Assembly (NCBI GenBank): GCA_002396645.1
Contig: DGYI01000028.1
Span: 1,688 to 65,687, forward strand
DNA length: 64,000 nucleotides
Direction: 5' to 3'
DNA from: Firmicutes bacterium UBA5010
Lineage (GTDB): Bacteria; Bacillota; Clostridia; Tissierellales; Sedimentibacteraceae
The notes under the pieces are model-generated. The model had not been told where the DNA came from and searched no databases. It saw only the letters and a list, made by a program, of their open reading frames with translations. Shown piece after piece: positions 55,516 through 63,098 of this stretch. How positions within the stretch are numbered: the first letter of the stretch is position 1; every line of letters starts with the position of its first letter. The translations under genes were made by a program, and so were the position numbers.

Positions 55516-56427
55516 ATGAAAAAAATATTAGTAATAGGCTCAACAGTTGTTGATATCATAATAAATGTAGACTTCTTACCAGGGACCGGACAAGATGTTA
55601 ATATTATATCTCAAGAAATGTCTCTTGGCGGTTGTGCCTATAACGTGTCAGATACGATAAGACATTTTAATGTTCCATATATCTTGTTTTCACCGATAGG
55701 AACAGGAATGTACGGTGATTTTGTCAGAAAGGAATTAAAAGCAAGAAATATTTTCACACCTGTACCGACACCTGATATGGATAACGGCTGCTGTTACTGC
55801 TTTGTTGAGCCCTCCGGAGAAAGAACCTTTATATCTAATCACGGTGCGGAATATTTAATACATAAGGAATGGCTTGAGACAATAGATATGTCACAAATAG
55901 AGGCTATTTATATTTGCGGACTTGAAATAGAAGATGCTACAGGCTCTGAAATAGTAGAATTTTTGGAAAAGTATAATAATATACCGATATTTTTTGCACC
56001 CGGTCCAAGAATTAATTCTATATCGACTGAATTGCTGGATAGGATATTTAAGCTATCGCCAATATTGCATCTAAATGATGATGAAGCATATCAATTTACA
56101 AAAAAAGATAATTTAATTGAAGCAGTAAAATTGTTAAATAAATTAACTGATAATATAATTATAGTGACCTGCGGAAGCAACGGCGCTTGTTATTATAAAA
56201 ATGAAAAGTCAAATCATATTGATGCAGTTAAGGTTGAGCAAATAGATACAATAGGAGCAGGAGATGCGCACATAGGTTCAATCATAGCTTGTTATTATAA
56301 AAAATACAGTATAGAAAAATCAATTAAAATTGCTAATTTGGTTTCATCTGCTGTTGTAGAAACAAAGGGTGCATTACTTTCTGATGAAGTGTTTGATGAA
56401 ATAAACAGTAGTTTTGAAAATTTCTAA
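55516..56427 (+). CDS. PfkB family carbohydrate/nucleoside kinase
   Basis: A 303-residue ribokinase-fold kinase. It opens with ILVIGSTVVDIII and has the anion-hole and catalytic aspartate in TIGAGDAHIGS, with H where F usually follows. N-terminal SLGGCAYNVSDTIRHF binds the sugar. Possible substrates are ribose, fructose or a nucleoside; pseudouridine kinase is one option given the tRNA genes nearby, but this is speculation. Confidence 0.85.
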   Translation: MKKILVIGSTVVDIIINVDFLPGTGQDVNIISQEMSLGGCAYNVSDTIRHFNVPYILFSPIGTGMYGDFVRKELKARNIFTPVPTPDMDNGCCYCFVEPSGERTFISNHGAEYLIHKEWLETIDMSQIEAIYICGLEIEDATGSEIVEFLEKYNNIPIFFAPGPRINSISTELLDRIFKLSPILHLNDDEAYQFTKKDNLIEAVKLLNKLTDNIIIVTCGSNGACYYKNEKSNHIDAVKVEQIDTIGAGDAHIGSIIACYYKKYSIEKSIKIANLVSSAVVETKGALLSDEVFDEINSSFENF

Positions 56428-56443
56428 AATATGAGATATTTAG

Positions 56444-56473
56444 AATTCTGATAAAAATTATCAGAATTTTTTT
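56444..56473 (+). terminator. terminator of the hfq-side operon
   Basis: AATTCTGATAA (56444-56454) and TTATCAGAATT (56458-56468) pair perfectly, followed by T. It ends just before the padR promoter. Confidence 0.88.
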
Positions 56474-56474
56474 A

Positions 56475-56519
56475 TTGACAATTATTACGTTTAGTGATAT
56501 AGTTTTATTACAGTAAACG
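56475..56519 (+). promoter_or_regulatory. padR promoter with overlapping operator
   Basis: TTGACA (56475-56480), 17-nt spacer and TATAGT (56498-56503). The repeat CGTTTAGTG (56488-56496) and CAGTAAACG (56511-56519) is inverted with one mismatch and brackets the -10 box, as expected for an autoregulated PadR operator. Confidence 0.65.
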
Positions 56520-56552
56520 ATATAAAGTATAGTGTAATAAATGGAGAATTAT

Positions 56553-56912
56553 ATGAGAGATAATGTTAAGGGTGGTGCGTTGACCGAAACCACATTTTTT
56601 ATTCTTTTATCATTATATAAGCCGAATCATGGGTATGGAATTATGCAATTTATTGAAAATGAAACCGCAGGAAGGCTTTCGTTAGGAGCAGGAACTCTAT
56701 ACGGAGCTATAAATACTTTGCTGAAAAAGGGATGGATTAGCTTATACAATGATGATACCCGTATTCATGATTCGGATGTAAGAAAAAAAGAATATATAAT
56801 TACTGAGCAGGGTAAAAGAATTTCAGAAACTGAGCTGAAAAGACTTAATGAAGTATATATTATTGCAGAAAAAATAATAGGAGGGAATAGGAATGATAAT
56901 AAAGAAGTATAG
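56553..56912 (+). CDS. PadR family transcriptional regulator
   Basis: A 119-residue winged-helix repressor. It opens with VKGGALTETTFFILLSLY, has the helix-turn-helix HGYGIMQFIE and LGAGTLYGAINTL, and a C-terminal helix for dimer formation. ATG 56553 follows GGAGAA; the in-frame ATG 56541 lies in that site. It overlaps the DUF2812 gene by 20 nt, the usual partner. Confidence 0.88.
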   Translation: MRDNVKGGALTETTFFILLSLYKPNHGYGIMQFIENETAGRLSLGAGTLYGAINTLLKKGWISLYNDDTRIHDSDVRKKEYIITEQGKRISETELKRLNEVYIIAEKIIGGNRNDNKEV

Positions 56913-57474
56913 ATATTTTTTCAGCTTTTTAGACTCTCAGCAAAAATGGCTGAATGATATGGCTAGAAAAGGATATAGACTTATGAATGTAAAAAAGCTT
57001 TTGTACGAATTTGAAACATGCAATCCTGATGAATATGAATATTGCGTAGAATTTGTAGCTGATAAATCATATAAACAAATATGTGAATATAGAGATTTTC
57101 TTGAGAGCATTGGATATAAGACATTTACTAAAAATATTAATTTGAATTATTCTTTCGGAAAGGTGCGTTTAAGACTTTTCTCAAGGGGCGGAGGCAAGAT
57201 AGCTACTTCACCGGGAGGATTTAATAAAGAGTTATTGATTTTAGAGAAAAAAAGAGATGGCAAGCCATTTAATATCCACAGCAGCTATGATGATTTAATT
57301 AAATACTATACTCCCATAAGAAATATGTATTTACAAACATTAATTCTTGACTTGATATTGATATTTTACTGGAAGTGGATATCTCTTATTATAGCACTAA
57401 TTTTAATTGTACCGATTTTAAAATATTCTGCTATAATTAAAAATTATAAGGAATCGGGCAGAACAAATGAATAG
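56893..57474 (+). CDS. DUF2812 family membrane protein
   Basis: A 193-residue protein. The N-terminal half (QQKWLNDMARKGYRLMNV, then EYCVEFV) is the DUF2812 fold; two hydrophobic segments follow near 146-158 and 161-178, then a charged tail. Function unknown, but it almost always sits beside PadR repressors, suggesting a ligand-driven envelope response. Confidence 0.85.
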   Translation: MIIKKYRYFFSFLDSQQKWLNDMARKGYRLMNVKKLLYEFETCNPDEYEYCVEFVADKSYKQICEYRDFLESIGYKTFTKNINLNYSFGKVRLRLFSRGGGKIATSPGGFNKELLILEKKRDGKPFNIHSSYDDLIKYYTPIRNMYLQTLILDLILIFYWKWISLIIALILIVPILKYSAIIKNYKESGRTNE

Positions 57475-57508
57475 AGAAATCAAATTTAAAATGAAAAGGA
57501 CAATGTAT

Positions 57509-57898
57509 ATGAAAAAAATGAAAAAAAATATTTTACTGACTTTTACATTATTTATTATGCTGCTTAGTACAGGGTGCACCTATGGTACACATTTTACCAT
57601 AGGCTCGGTTGAAAATAATACAATGAATTCAATGTCAATGAAATACGCTAAATTCTCAGGCAATAAAAATAAAGAATTTACCGTAAAAGAAGTCGAAACA
57701 ATTAAAGTTGAGGTGGATATTACGACAGAATCAGGCAAAATAGATTTGTATATTGAGAGTGATAAGGGTGAAACTATCTACGAGGGACACAGTTTAGAAA
57801 CACAAAATTTTACTGTTAATATAAGTGACAACGGTAAATATAAAGTAAGATTAGAGGCTAAAAACCATAAGGGAAGCTATACGATAAAGTGGAAATAA
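57509..57898 (+). CDS. small lipoprotein, third gene of the padR operon
   Basis: A 129-residue protein with a signal peptide ending LLSTGCT, so it is lipidated, and an Ig-like beta-sandwich (KIDLYIESDKGETIYEG, NGKYKVRLEAKNHKG). ATG 57509 follows AAAAGGA at a good distance; earlier in-frame ATGs give a charged head unsuited to a signal peptide. Confidence 0.75.
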   Translation: MKKMKKNILLTFTLFIMLLSTGCTYGTHFTIGSVENNTMNSMSMKYAKFSGNKNKEFTVKEVETIKVEVDITTESGKIDLYIESDKGETIYEGHSLETQNFTVNISDNGKYKVRLEAKNHKGSYTIKWK

Positions 57899-57912
57899 AT
57901 AATAAAAATAAG

Positions 57913-57937
57913 AAAAGTGGCTTAAAACCACTTTTTT
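57913..57937. terminator. two-way terminator
   Basis: AAAAGTGG (57913-57920) and CCACTTTT (57928-57935) with A and T runs. It also covers the last codons of the CorA-like gene on the other strand. Confidence 0.75.
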
Positions 57938-58749
57938 CGTTTAAATATAATTAAGCATATTGAACTTACAATAAGGCTCAATACTATTACAAATGGATAA
58001 CCGTATTTCCATGAGGATTCAGGCATTTGGACATTCATCCCGTACCAGCCGACTATTAATGTAAGAGGAAGAAATATTGATGTTATAACTGTAAATACAC
58101 GCATTATATTATTTTGATCTATATCTATTTGCGCTTGATATGCTTCACGTACCTGAGTTACATAATCTCTGATATTTAATACATTATAAAATAATCTGTC
58201 AATCCTGTTGTCTAATATATTAAAGTATATGGAATTATCTTCTGAAATCAATTTATTTTCATTCTGTACAAAACCTTCAAATATACTGTTAAGCTGTTCA
58301 TAATATTTTTTCAGCTTTAACAGCTTGCGTCTGTAGGAAATTATAATACCGGCATATTCCTTTTTGGATGAACAAAGTAAATCATCTTCTGTTTCTGTTA
58401 TTTCTTCTTCCAATGCCTCTAAAAAATCAGTATCCTGATTAATTATATCAGCAAAAAAATTATACAGCATTTTTTCAATACAATCATCTTTTTTTAATAA
58501 TTTATTGACTATATTCAAACTTCTTTCATCTTCACAGATAAAAAATAGATTTTTTTGACTAAAATGAATAATAATTTGTGAGGGACCTGCTTTTGTATCG
58601 TTAATGTCATACCAATCAAAAGAAATCAAATTAAATTTAGAATGACTTTCAAATTTATTGATCTGGCCGCTGAGTATATGATCCATACTGTATTTATCAA
58701 TATAATTTTTTATATGATCAATATCATTTATAAGTAATATTTTTTCCAT
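57922..58749 (-). CDS. CorA family divalent metal transporter
   Basis: A 275-residue protein. A long cytoplasmic head with coiled-coil is followed by two C-terminal helices; between them lies YGMNVQMPES, the GMN pore motif plus the short selectivity loop. CorA proteins take up magnesium, sometimes cobalt, as pentamers. It is a little shorter than typical (about 310-320). It has its own AGGAG start and reads leftward alone. Confidence 0.88.
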   Translation of the reverse strand: MEKILLINDIDHIKNYIDKYSMDHILSGQINKFESHSKFNLISFDWYDINDTKAGPSQIIIHFSQKNLFFICEDERSLNIVNKLLKKDDCIEKMLYNFFADIINQDTDFLEALEEEITETEDDLLCSSKKEYAGIIISYRRKLLKLKKYYEQLNSIFEGFVQNENKLISEDNSIYFNILDNRIDRLFYNVLNIRDYVTQVREAYQAQIDIDQNNIMRVFTVITSIFLPLTLIVGWYGMNVQMPESSWKYGYPFVIVLSLIVSSICLIIFKRKKWF

Positions 58750-58846
58750 GTAAATCTCCTAATATAAAATATCAAAGTGATAATACTATCTTAAAAGACA
58801 TTAAAATGCGTTAAACAAATTAAATTTGCAGTGCATTAAAATCAGC

Positions 58847-58875
58847 AACGCATAATAATATTATTATTATGCGTT
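58847..58875 (-). terminator. terminator of lexA
   Basis: AACGCATAATAATA (58847-58860) is reverse complementary to 58862-58875, 8 nt past the lexA stop codon. The stem is AT-rich and the T run short. Confidence 0.5.
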
Positions 58876-58882
58876 TAATAGC

Positions 58883-59509
58883 TTATTTATATTTTCTTAT
58901 AATTCCTTTAACAATTCCCAATATATGAGGATCCTTAATTAAAATCGGCTCCATTGAGCTATTTTCAGGCTGTAGTCTAATATAATCTTTTTCTTTATAG
59001 AATGTTTTGACAGTTGCGGAATCATCTATCAAGGCTACAACAATATCACCATTTTTAGCAGTATTTTGCTGATTGACGATAATAAAATCTCCGTTTAATA
59101 TTCCGGCTTCAATCATACTGTCACCTTTAACCTTAAGTACGTATGAATCACTGTTACCGATAAAATCTATCGGAACAGGAAGTAAATCTTCTACATTTTC
59201 AACAGCCAAAAGAGGTGAGCCGGCAGCAACATTTCCCAAAACAGGCAAATGAGCTATTTCCCTTTTTGGTAAATCCGCATATTGATTGTCAACATCGACA
59301 ACCTCTATAGCACGCATCTTATTATTTCCTTTTACTATATAACCTTTTTTTTCAAGAGTAGTTAAATGTGCATGTACGGATGAAGTGGAATTAAGTCCGG
59401 TTGCTTTACACATTTCTCTGACTGATGGGGGATATCCTTTGACAGAAAGTTCTTGCTTAATGTATGCTAATATTTTAATTTGAATATCACTTAAATCTTC
59501 ATAAGCCAT
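58883..59509 (-). CDS. lexA: SOS repressor LexA
   Basis: A 208-residue repressor. The winged helix covers residues 1-70; the self-cleavage bond is A96-G97 in NVAAGSP, and the protease dyad is S131 (GDSM) and K168 (TVKTF). RecA filaments trigger cleavage after DNA damage. ATG 59509 has GGAGGTAATTTT; an earlier frame start at 59536 is unsupported. LexA boxes lie upstream and in the divergent yneA-like promoter. Confidence 0.95.
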   Translation of the reverse strand: MAYEDLSDIQIKILAYIKQELSVKGYPPSVREMCKATGLNSTSSVHAHLTTLEKKGYIVKGNNKMRAIEVVDVDNQYADLPKREIAHLPVLGNVAAGSPLLAVENVEDLLPVPIDFIGNSDSYVLKVKGDSMIEAGILNGDFIIVNQQNTAKNGDIVVALIDDSATVKTFYKEKDYIRLQPENSSMEPILIKDPHILGIVKGIIRKYK

Positions 59510-59528
59510 AAAATTACCTCCATATAAT

Positions 59529-59552
59529 CTCGACAATGAAGACTATGTCGAG
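59529..59552 (-). promoter_or_regulatory. hairpin in the lexA leader
   Basis: CTCGACA (59529-59535) and TGTCGAG (59546-59552) pair around a 10-nt loop, just upstream of the lexA ribosome site (59513-59522). It may tune translation. Confidence 0.45.
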
Positions 59553-59572
59553 CCATTTATAATACTATGGCT

Positions 59573-59612
59573 ATTATAGCACAGCAGAAGATAAAATTCA
59601 AACATTTGTTTG
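59573..59612 (-). promoter_or_regulatory. lexA promoter with LexA box
   Basis: On the minus strand TTGAAT (59596-59601) and TATAAT (59573-59578) have a 17-nt spacer. CAAACATTTGTTTG at 59599-59612 overlaps the -35 and fits a LexA half-site pair, so lexA should repress itself. Confidence 0.75.
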
Positions 59613-59632
59613 GATTTTTTGAAAAAAAAGTA

Positions 59633-59661
59633 TTGACAAGGAACATTTGTTCTGATAATAT
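59633..59661 (+). promoter_or_regulatory. yneA-like promoter with LexA box
   Basis: TTGACA (59633-59638), 17-nt spacer and TAATAT (59656-59661). The box GAACATTTGTTC at 59641-59652 lies between them, matching the Gram-positive LexA consensus GAAC-N4-GTTC. Confidence 0.85.
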
Positions 59662-59702
59662 TTAGATATACCAAACAAACATTCGGTTGAGGAGATGAAA
59701 AA

Positions 59703-60008
59703 ATGATAATATTAAATAGATATAGAGTTACAAATATTAAAAGATTTAAAGCTTTTGCTTTCTTATTAGTATTGCTTGTAAGCATTATGTTGTTTCTGAT
59801 GCTTTCATCATTTACAAAAGTATATTCAGCAAATATCGTTACATACAAAAGCGTATATGTTGAGCACGGAGATACATTATGGAAAATAGCGGCTGATTAT
59901 GATAATCATTTAAGGATAGATGAGTTTATACATATGATAGAAAAACTGAACAACATACAAAATGGAAAAATATATCCCGGAGACACATTATTAATCCCTA
60001 TTTACTAA
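59703..60008 (+). CDS. YneA-like SOS cell-division inhibitor (membrane helix plus LysM)
   Basis: A 101-residue protein: one membrane helix (about 18-40) after a basic head, then a LysM domain (YVEHGDTLWKIAADY to YPGDTLLIPIY). Small size, this architecture and divergence from lexA across LexA boxes match B. subtilis YneA, which delays septation during SOS. ATG 59703 follows GAGGAG. Confidence 0.85.
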   Translation: MIILNRYRVTNIKRFKAFAFLLVLLVSIMLFLMLSSFTKVYSANIVTYKSVYVEHGDTLWKIAADYDNHLRIDEFIHMIEKLNNIQNGKIYPGDTLLIPIY

Positions 60009-60108
60009 AGAAAAAAACTAAGAAACGATAGAGAAGAGAGGAACTTATCTATTGTTTTTTAGTTTTAGTAAATTATGTATGCTGTTCGAACGTTGTTCGG
60101 TTTTTGAA

Positions 60109-61098
60109 CTATGTATTATCTTTGTCGGTATCATCCATATATGTACTCAGAGGATTGCTCTTAACAGCCTGTTTAAGTCTTTCATCATTTATATGGGTAT
60201 ATATTTGAGTGGTCGCAACGCTTTCATGTCCTAATATATCTTGGAGTGCTACTATATCAACATTGCCATATTGGTACATCAGAGTAGCAGCCGTATGCCT
60301 TAGCTTGTGAGGAGAAAATTTGTTATCTCCTAAACCGGCAGCAATTAAATATTTTTCAACAAGATGCTGTATAGCTCTTTGAGAAATTCTTGTTCTTCGA
60401 TTACTTAAAAACATTGCATTTTCATGTCCGGCTATAGCAGCAGGTCTTATTTTAAGATATTCATCTATAGATACGATACATGAAGAATTTAGATAAATTG
60501 TACGTTCCTTATTTCCTTTACCGATAACAGTCAGCGTTTCGTCTTTATAATTGTTTATATCTATACTTACGATTTCAGACAATCGAACACCGCAATTTAA
60601 GAAAATCATTATAATTGCAAAATTTCTTTCTTTGTTCTGACCGTCGATAGATTCCAGTAAAGCCTTAGATTGCTCCAAGCTAAGATGTATAGGCAACCTT
60701 TTACTGGCTTTCGGGGTTTCAAGCTTAGATGCAGGATCTTCAGGTACAATGCTCATGACATTATGAAGATATCTGTAAAAGGATTTTAAGCAGGCAACCT
60801 TTCTGGCTTTTGTTCGGTTAGTATTGTCACGCTCTTTGTCAATAAAGGATATAAAGGCATGTAAATCAAATAAATTAACTTTTTTAATGATATCCAGATT
60901 AATTAGAAATATATCAATTTCTTCAAAAACAGAATCTGAGGGTACAAGCTTATATCTGAGACATAAAAATCTATGAAATGTTCTGAGATCTAAAAAGTAT
61001 TCGTGAACAGTTCTAAAAGATTTACCTTTAATCGATATAAGATATTCTAAAAAATCGCACATAGGGGAGGGCGCTAAATCATAATAATTGTAGTTCAT
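60109..61098 (-). CDS. tyrosine recombinase, XerC/XerD-like
   Basis: A 329-residue recombinase with the full active site: R172, K194, H264, R267, H291 and Y300, and a SAM-like N-terminal core domain. It resembles XerC/D rather than a phage integrase, and clostridial chromosomes often keep one next to lexA. It could resolve chromosome dimers or act on another site; no dif-like site is visible nearby. Start with TAGGAGG before ATG 61098. Confidence 0.9.
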   Translation of the reverse strand: MNYNYYDLAPSPMCDFLEYLISIKGKSFRTVHEYFLDLRTFHRFLCLRYKLVPSDSVFEEIDIFLINLDIIKKVNLFDLHAFISFIDKERDNTNRTKARKVACLKSFYRYLHNVMSIVPEDPASKLETPKASKRLPIHLSLEQSKALLESIDGQNKERNFAIIMIFLNCGVRLSEIVSIDINNYKDETLTVIGKGNKERTIYLNSSCIVSIDEYLKIRPAAIAGHENAMFLSNRRTRISQRAIQHLVEKYLIAAGLGDNKFSPHKLRHTAATLMYQYGNVDIVALQDILGHESVATTQIYTHINDERLKQAVKSNPLSTYMDDTDKDNT

Positions 61099-61376
61099 AA
61101 AAACCTCCTAAAAAATAAATTTATGTTAAGATTTATATATAATTTTATTGATGTAAAGATTATTAAAATATAAAAAAGTCTAAATAATTAAAAATTAAAA
61201 CTAAGTTAAAGACAAAAACTGCGTCAAACAAGATTAAACAAGTCAAAATGATTTCAAGGGAAATAAAACAGGTTTAAACAATTTTTAATCAAATTTGATA
61301 TAATAAGTCATCAAGTTTAATAAAACCGGCTTAAAAGCCAAATTTCAGCCTCAATTTTTAGATTTTATATGATATA

Positions 61377-61406
61377 TTTGTCGCAAAATAATAATTTTGC
61401 GACAAA
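61377..61406. repeat. perfect hairpin in the 410-bp spacer
   Basis: TTTGTCGCAAAAT (61377-61389) and ATTTTGCGACAAA (61394-61406) form a 13-bp stem with 4-nt loop. With TATAAT at 61299-61304 upstream it could mark the end of a short rightward RNA. The rest of 61099-61376 is very AT-rich and shows no gene. Confidence 0.65.
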
Positions 61407-61420
61407 GTTTATATTTTTTA

Positions 61421-61460
61421 AAATATCCCATAAGGCTTAACATTTATCTATGGGATATTT
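61421..61460 (-). terminator. terminator of purB
   Basis: AAATATCCCATA (61421-61432) and TATGGGATATTT (61449-61460) pair perfectly over 12 bp. On the minus strand it follows the purB stop codon by about 50 nt. Confidence 0.75.
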
Positions 61461-61508
61461 TTATTATACAATTATAAATTAAATTTGTCCATTAAAAAAT
61501 CATATTTT

Positions 61509-62942
61509 TTATACATTTAATTCAATTTCAATTCCTAATTCAGATTTATTTTCTTCTAATATATTTTTTATAACTTCTTCATAAAAATCTGTAACTTGTT
61601 CCGGAGCTCTTCCTATAAAGTTTTTAGGATTAACAATCGAATTAATTTCATCTGATGATAAATTTATTATTTTGCTGCCGGCCATTCTTTCCAGTAAATC
61701 ATTAGGATTGCCAAATTTCTTTACCTGCTCCCCTGCCTGCATTGATAATGTTCTTATCTCTTCATGAAGTTCTTGTCTGTCTCCGCCTCGTTTCACACAC
61801 TCCATTATTATATTTTCCGTAGCCATGAACGGTAATTCTTCTTTTATATGTTTTTCTATAACTTTTTCGTTTACAACCATTCCGTTAAATACATTTATTG
61901 CAATGCCTAATATTGCATCACATGCTAAAAATCCTTGAGGTATACTTAATCTTCTGTTGGCAGAATCATCAAGAGTTCTTTCAAGCCATTGAGTTGCAGC
62001 TGTATTATCCATATTTGAAGTATTTGATATAATAAATCTTGACAAAGATGCTATTCGTTCACTTCTCATAGGGTTTCTCTTATACGCCATAGCTGATGAG
62101 CCTATCTGGCTTTTTTCAAATGGCTCTTCTATTTCTTTTAAGCTTTGAAGTATTCTTATATCGTTTGTTGCTTTGTGCAAGCTTTGCGCTATTCCGGACA
62201 ATACATTTGCTACCATTGTATCAAGCTTTCTTGAATATGTTTGACCTGTTAAATAAAATGAGTTTTCAAATCCCATTTTTTGAGATACTAATTTATCTAA
62301 TTTTTTAACCTTTTCATTGTCATTTTCAAATAAGCTCATAAAGCTTGCCTGCGTTCCGGTAGTTCCCTTAACTCCTCTTAGCTTTAAATTGCTTATACAG
62401 AATTCCAGCTGTTCATAGTCCATATATAAATCCTGAAGCCAAAGGCTTGCTCTTTTTCCGACTGTAGTTAATTGAGCAGGTTGAAAATGCGTATATCCAA
62501 GACTTGGGACATCTTTATATTTTAAGCAAAATTGCGATAATACATTCATAAGGTTTAATAATTTATTTTTTATTATCAATAATCCTTCTCTCATTACGAT
62601 TATATCGGTATTGTCACCTACATAAGCGCTTGTTGCACCTAAGTGAATTATGGGCATAGCTTTAGGACAAGCTGTTCCGAAGGTATGAACATGAGCCATG
62701 ACATCATGTTTGAACTCCTTTTCTTTTTGAGCAGCTAGTACATAATCTATATTATGTAAACTTTCTTTCATTTCATTAATTTGTTCTTCGCTTATGTTCA
62801 GACCTAATTCTTTTTCTGCCTCTGCCAACGCTATCCAAAGCTTTCTCCATGTTGTGAATTTTTTATTGTCAGAGAAGATATAAGTCATTTCCTTACTTGC
62901 ATATCGCGTTATTAGTGGGTTTTCGTAAATATCCTTATTCAT
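61509..62942 (-). CDS. purB: adenylosuccinate lyase
   Basis: A 477-residue enzyme used twice in purine synthesis, releasing fumarate from SAICAR and adenylosuccinate. The fumarase-superfamily signature SSAMAYKRNPMRSE is present. ATG 62942 follows AGGAGAG; a longer in-frame start at 62984 has no site. It resembles the eukaryotic-type longer PurB. It stands apart from other purine genes. Confidence 0.94.
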   Translation of the reverse strand: MNKDIYENPLITRYASKEMTYIFSDNKKFTTWRKLWIALAEAEKELGLNISEEQINEMKESLHNIDYVLAAQKEKEFKHDVMAHVHTFGTACPKAMPIIHLGATSAYVGDNTDIIVMREGLLIIKNKLLNLMNVLSQFCLKYKDVPSLGYTHFQPAQLTTVGKRASLWLQDLYMDYEQLEFCISNLKLRGVKGTTGTQASFMSLFENDNEKVKKLDKLVSQKMGFENSFYLTGQTYSRKLDTMVANVLSGIAQSLHKATNDIRILQSLKEIEEPFEKSQIGSSAMAYKRNPMRSERIASLSRFIISNTSNMDNTAATQWLERTLDDSANRRLSIPQGFLACDAILGIAINVFNGMVVNEKVIEKHIKEELPFMATENIIMECVKRGGDRQELHEEIRTLSMQAGEQVKKFGNPNDLLERMAGSKIINLSSDEINSIVNPKNFIGRAPEQVTDFYEEVIKNILEENKSELGIEIELNV

Positions 62943-63044
62943 GCTTGTAATTTCTCTCCTATATAATATAATAAAATCTTTCATCTTTCTTTAGTAAATA
63001 TATAACATTTTGTTGTAATTGTAAAGTCTTTTTACAAAATATGC

Positions 63045-63078
63045 AAAATAAAAGAAGCAAACAGTTTGTTTACTTCTT
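63045..63078 (-). terminator. terminator of rny
   Basis: AAGAAGCAAAC (63052-63062) and GTTTACTTCTT (63068-63078) pair with one G-T wobble. Reading leftward the stem is followed by TTATTTT. Confidence 0.75.
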
Positions 63079-63098
63079 TATATATTCTTTTTTATTGT

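Noticed and set aside
60052..60234. 60-codon frame on the plus strand
   Set aside because: Mostly antisense to the recombinase 3' end, with no ribosome site or recognisable motif.
60109..61098. Recombinase as sign of a prophage or integrative element
   Set aside because: No tRNA, attachment repeats or phage genes around it; it resembles chromosomal XerC/D next to lexA.
61140..61320. Loose AAACAAG-like repeats in the purB-recombinase spacer
   Set aside because: Irregular in length and spacing and expected in such AT-rich DNA.
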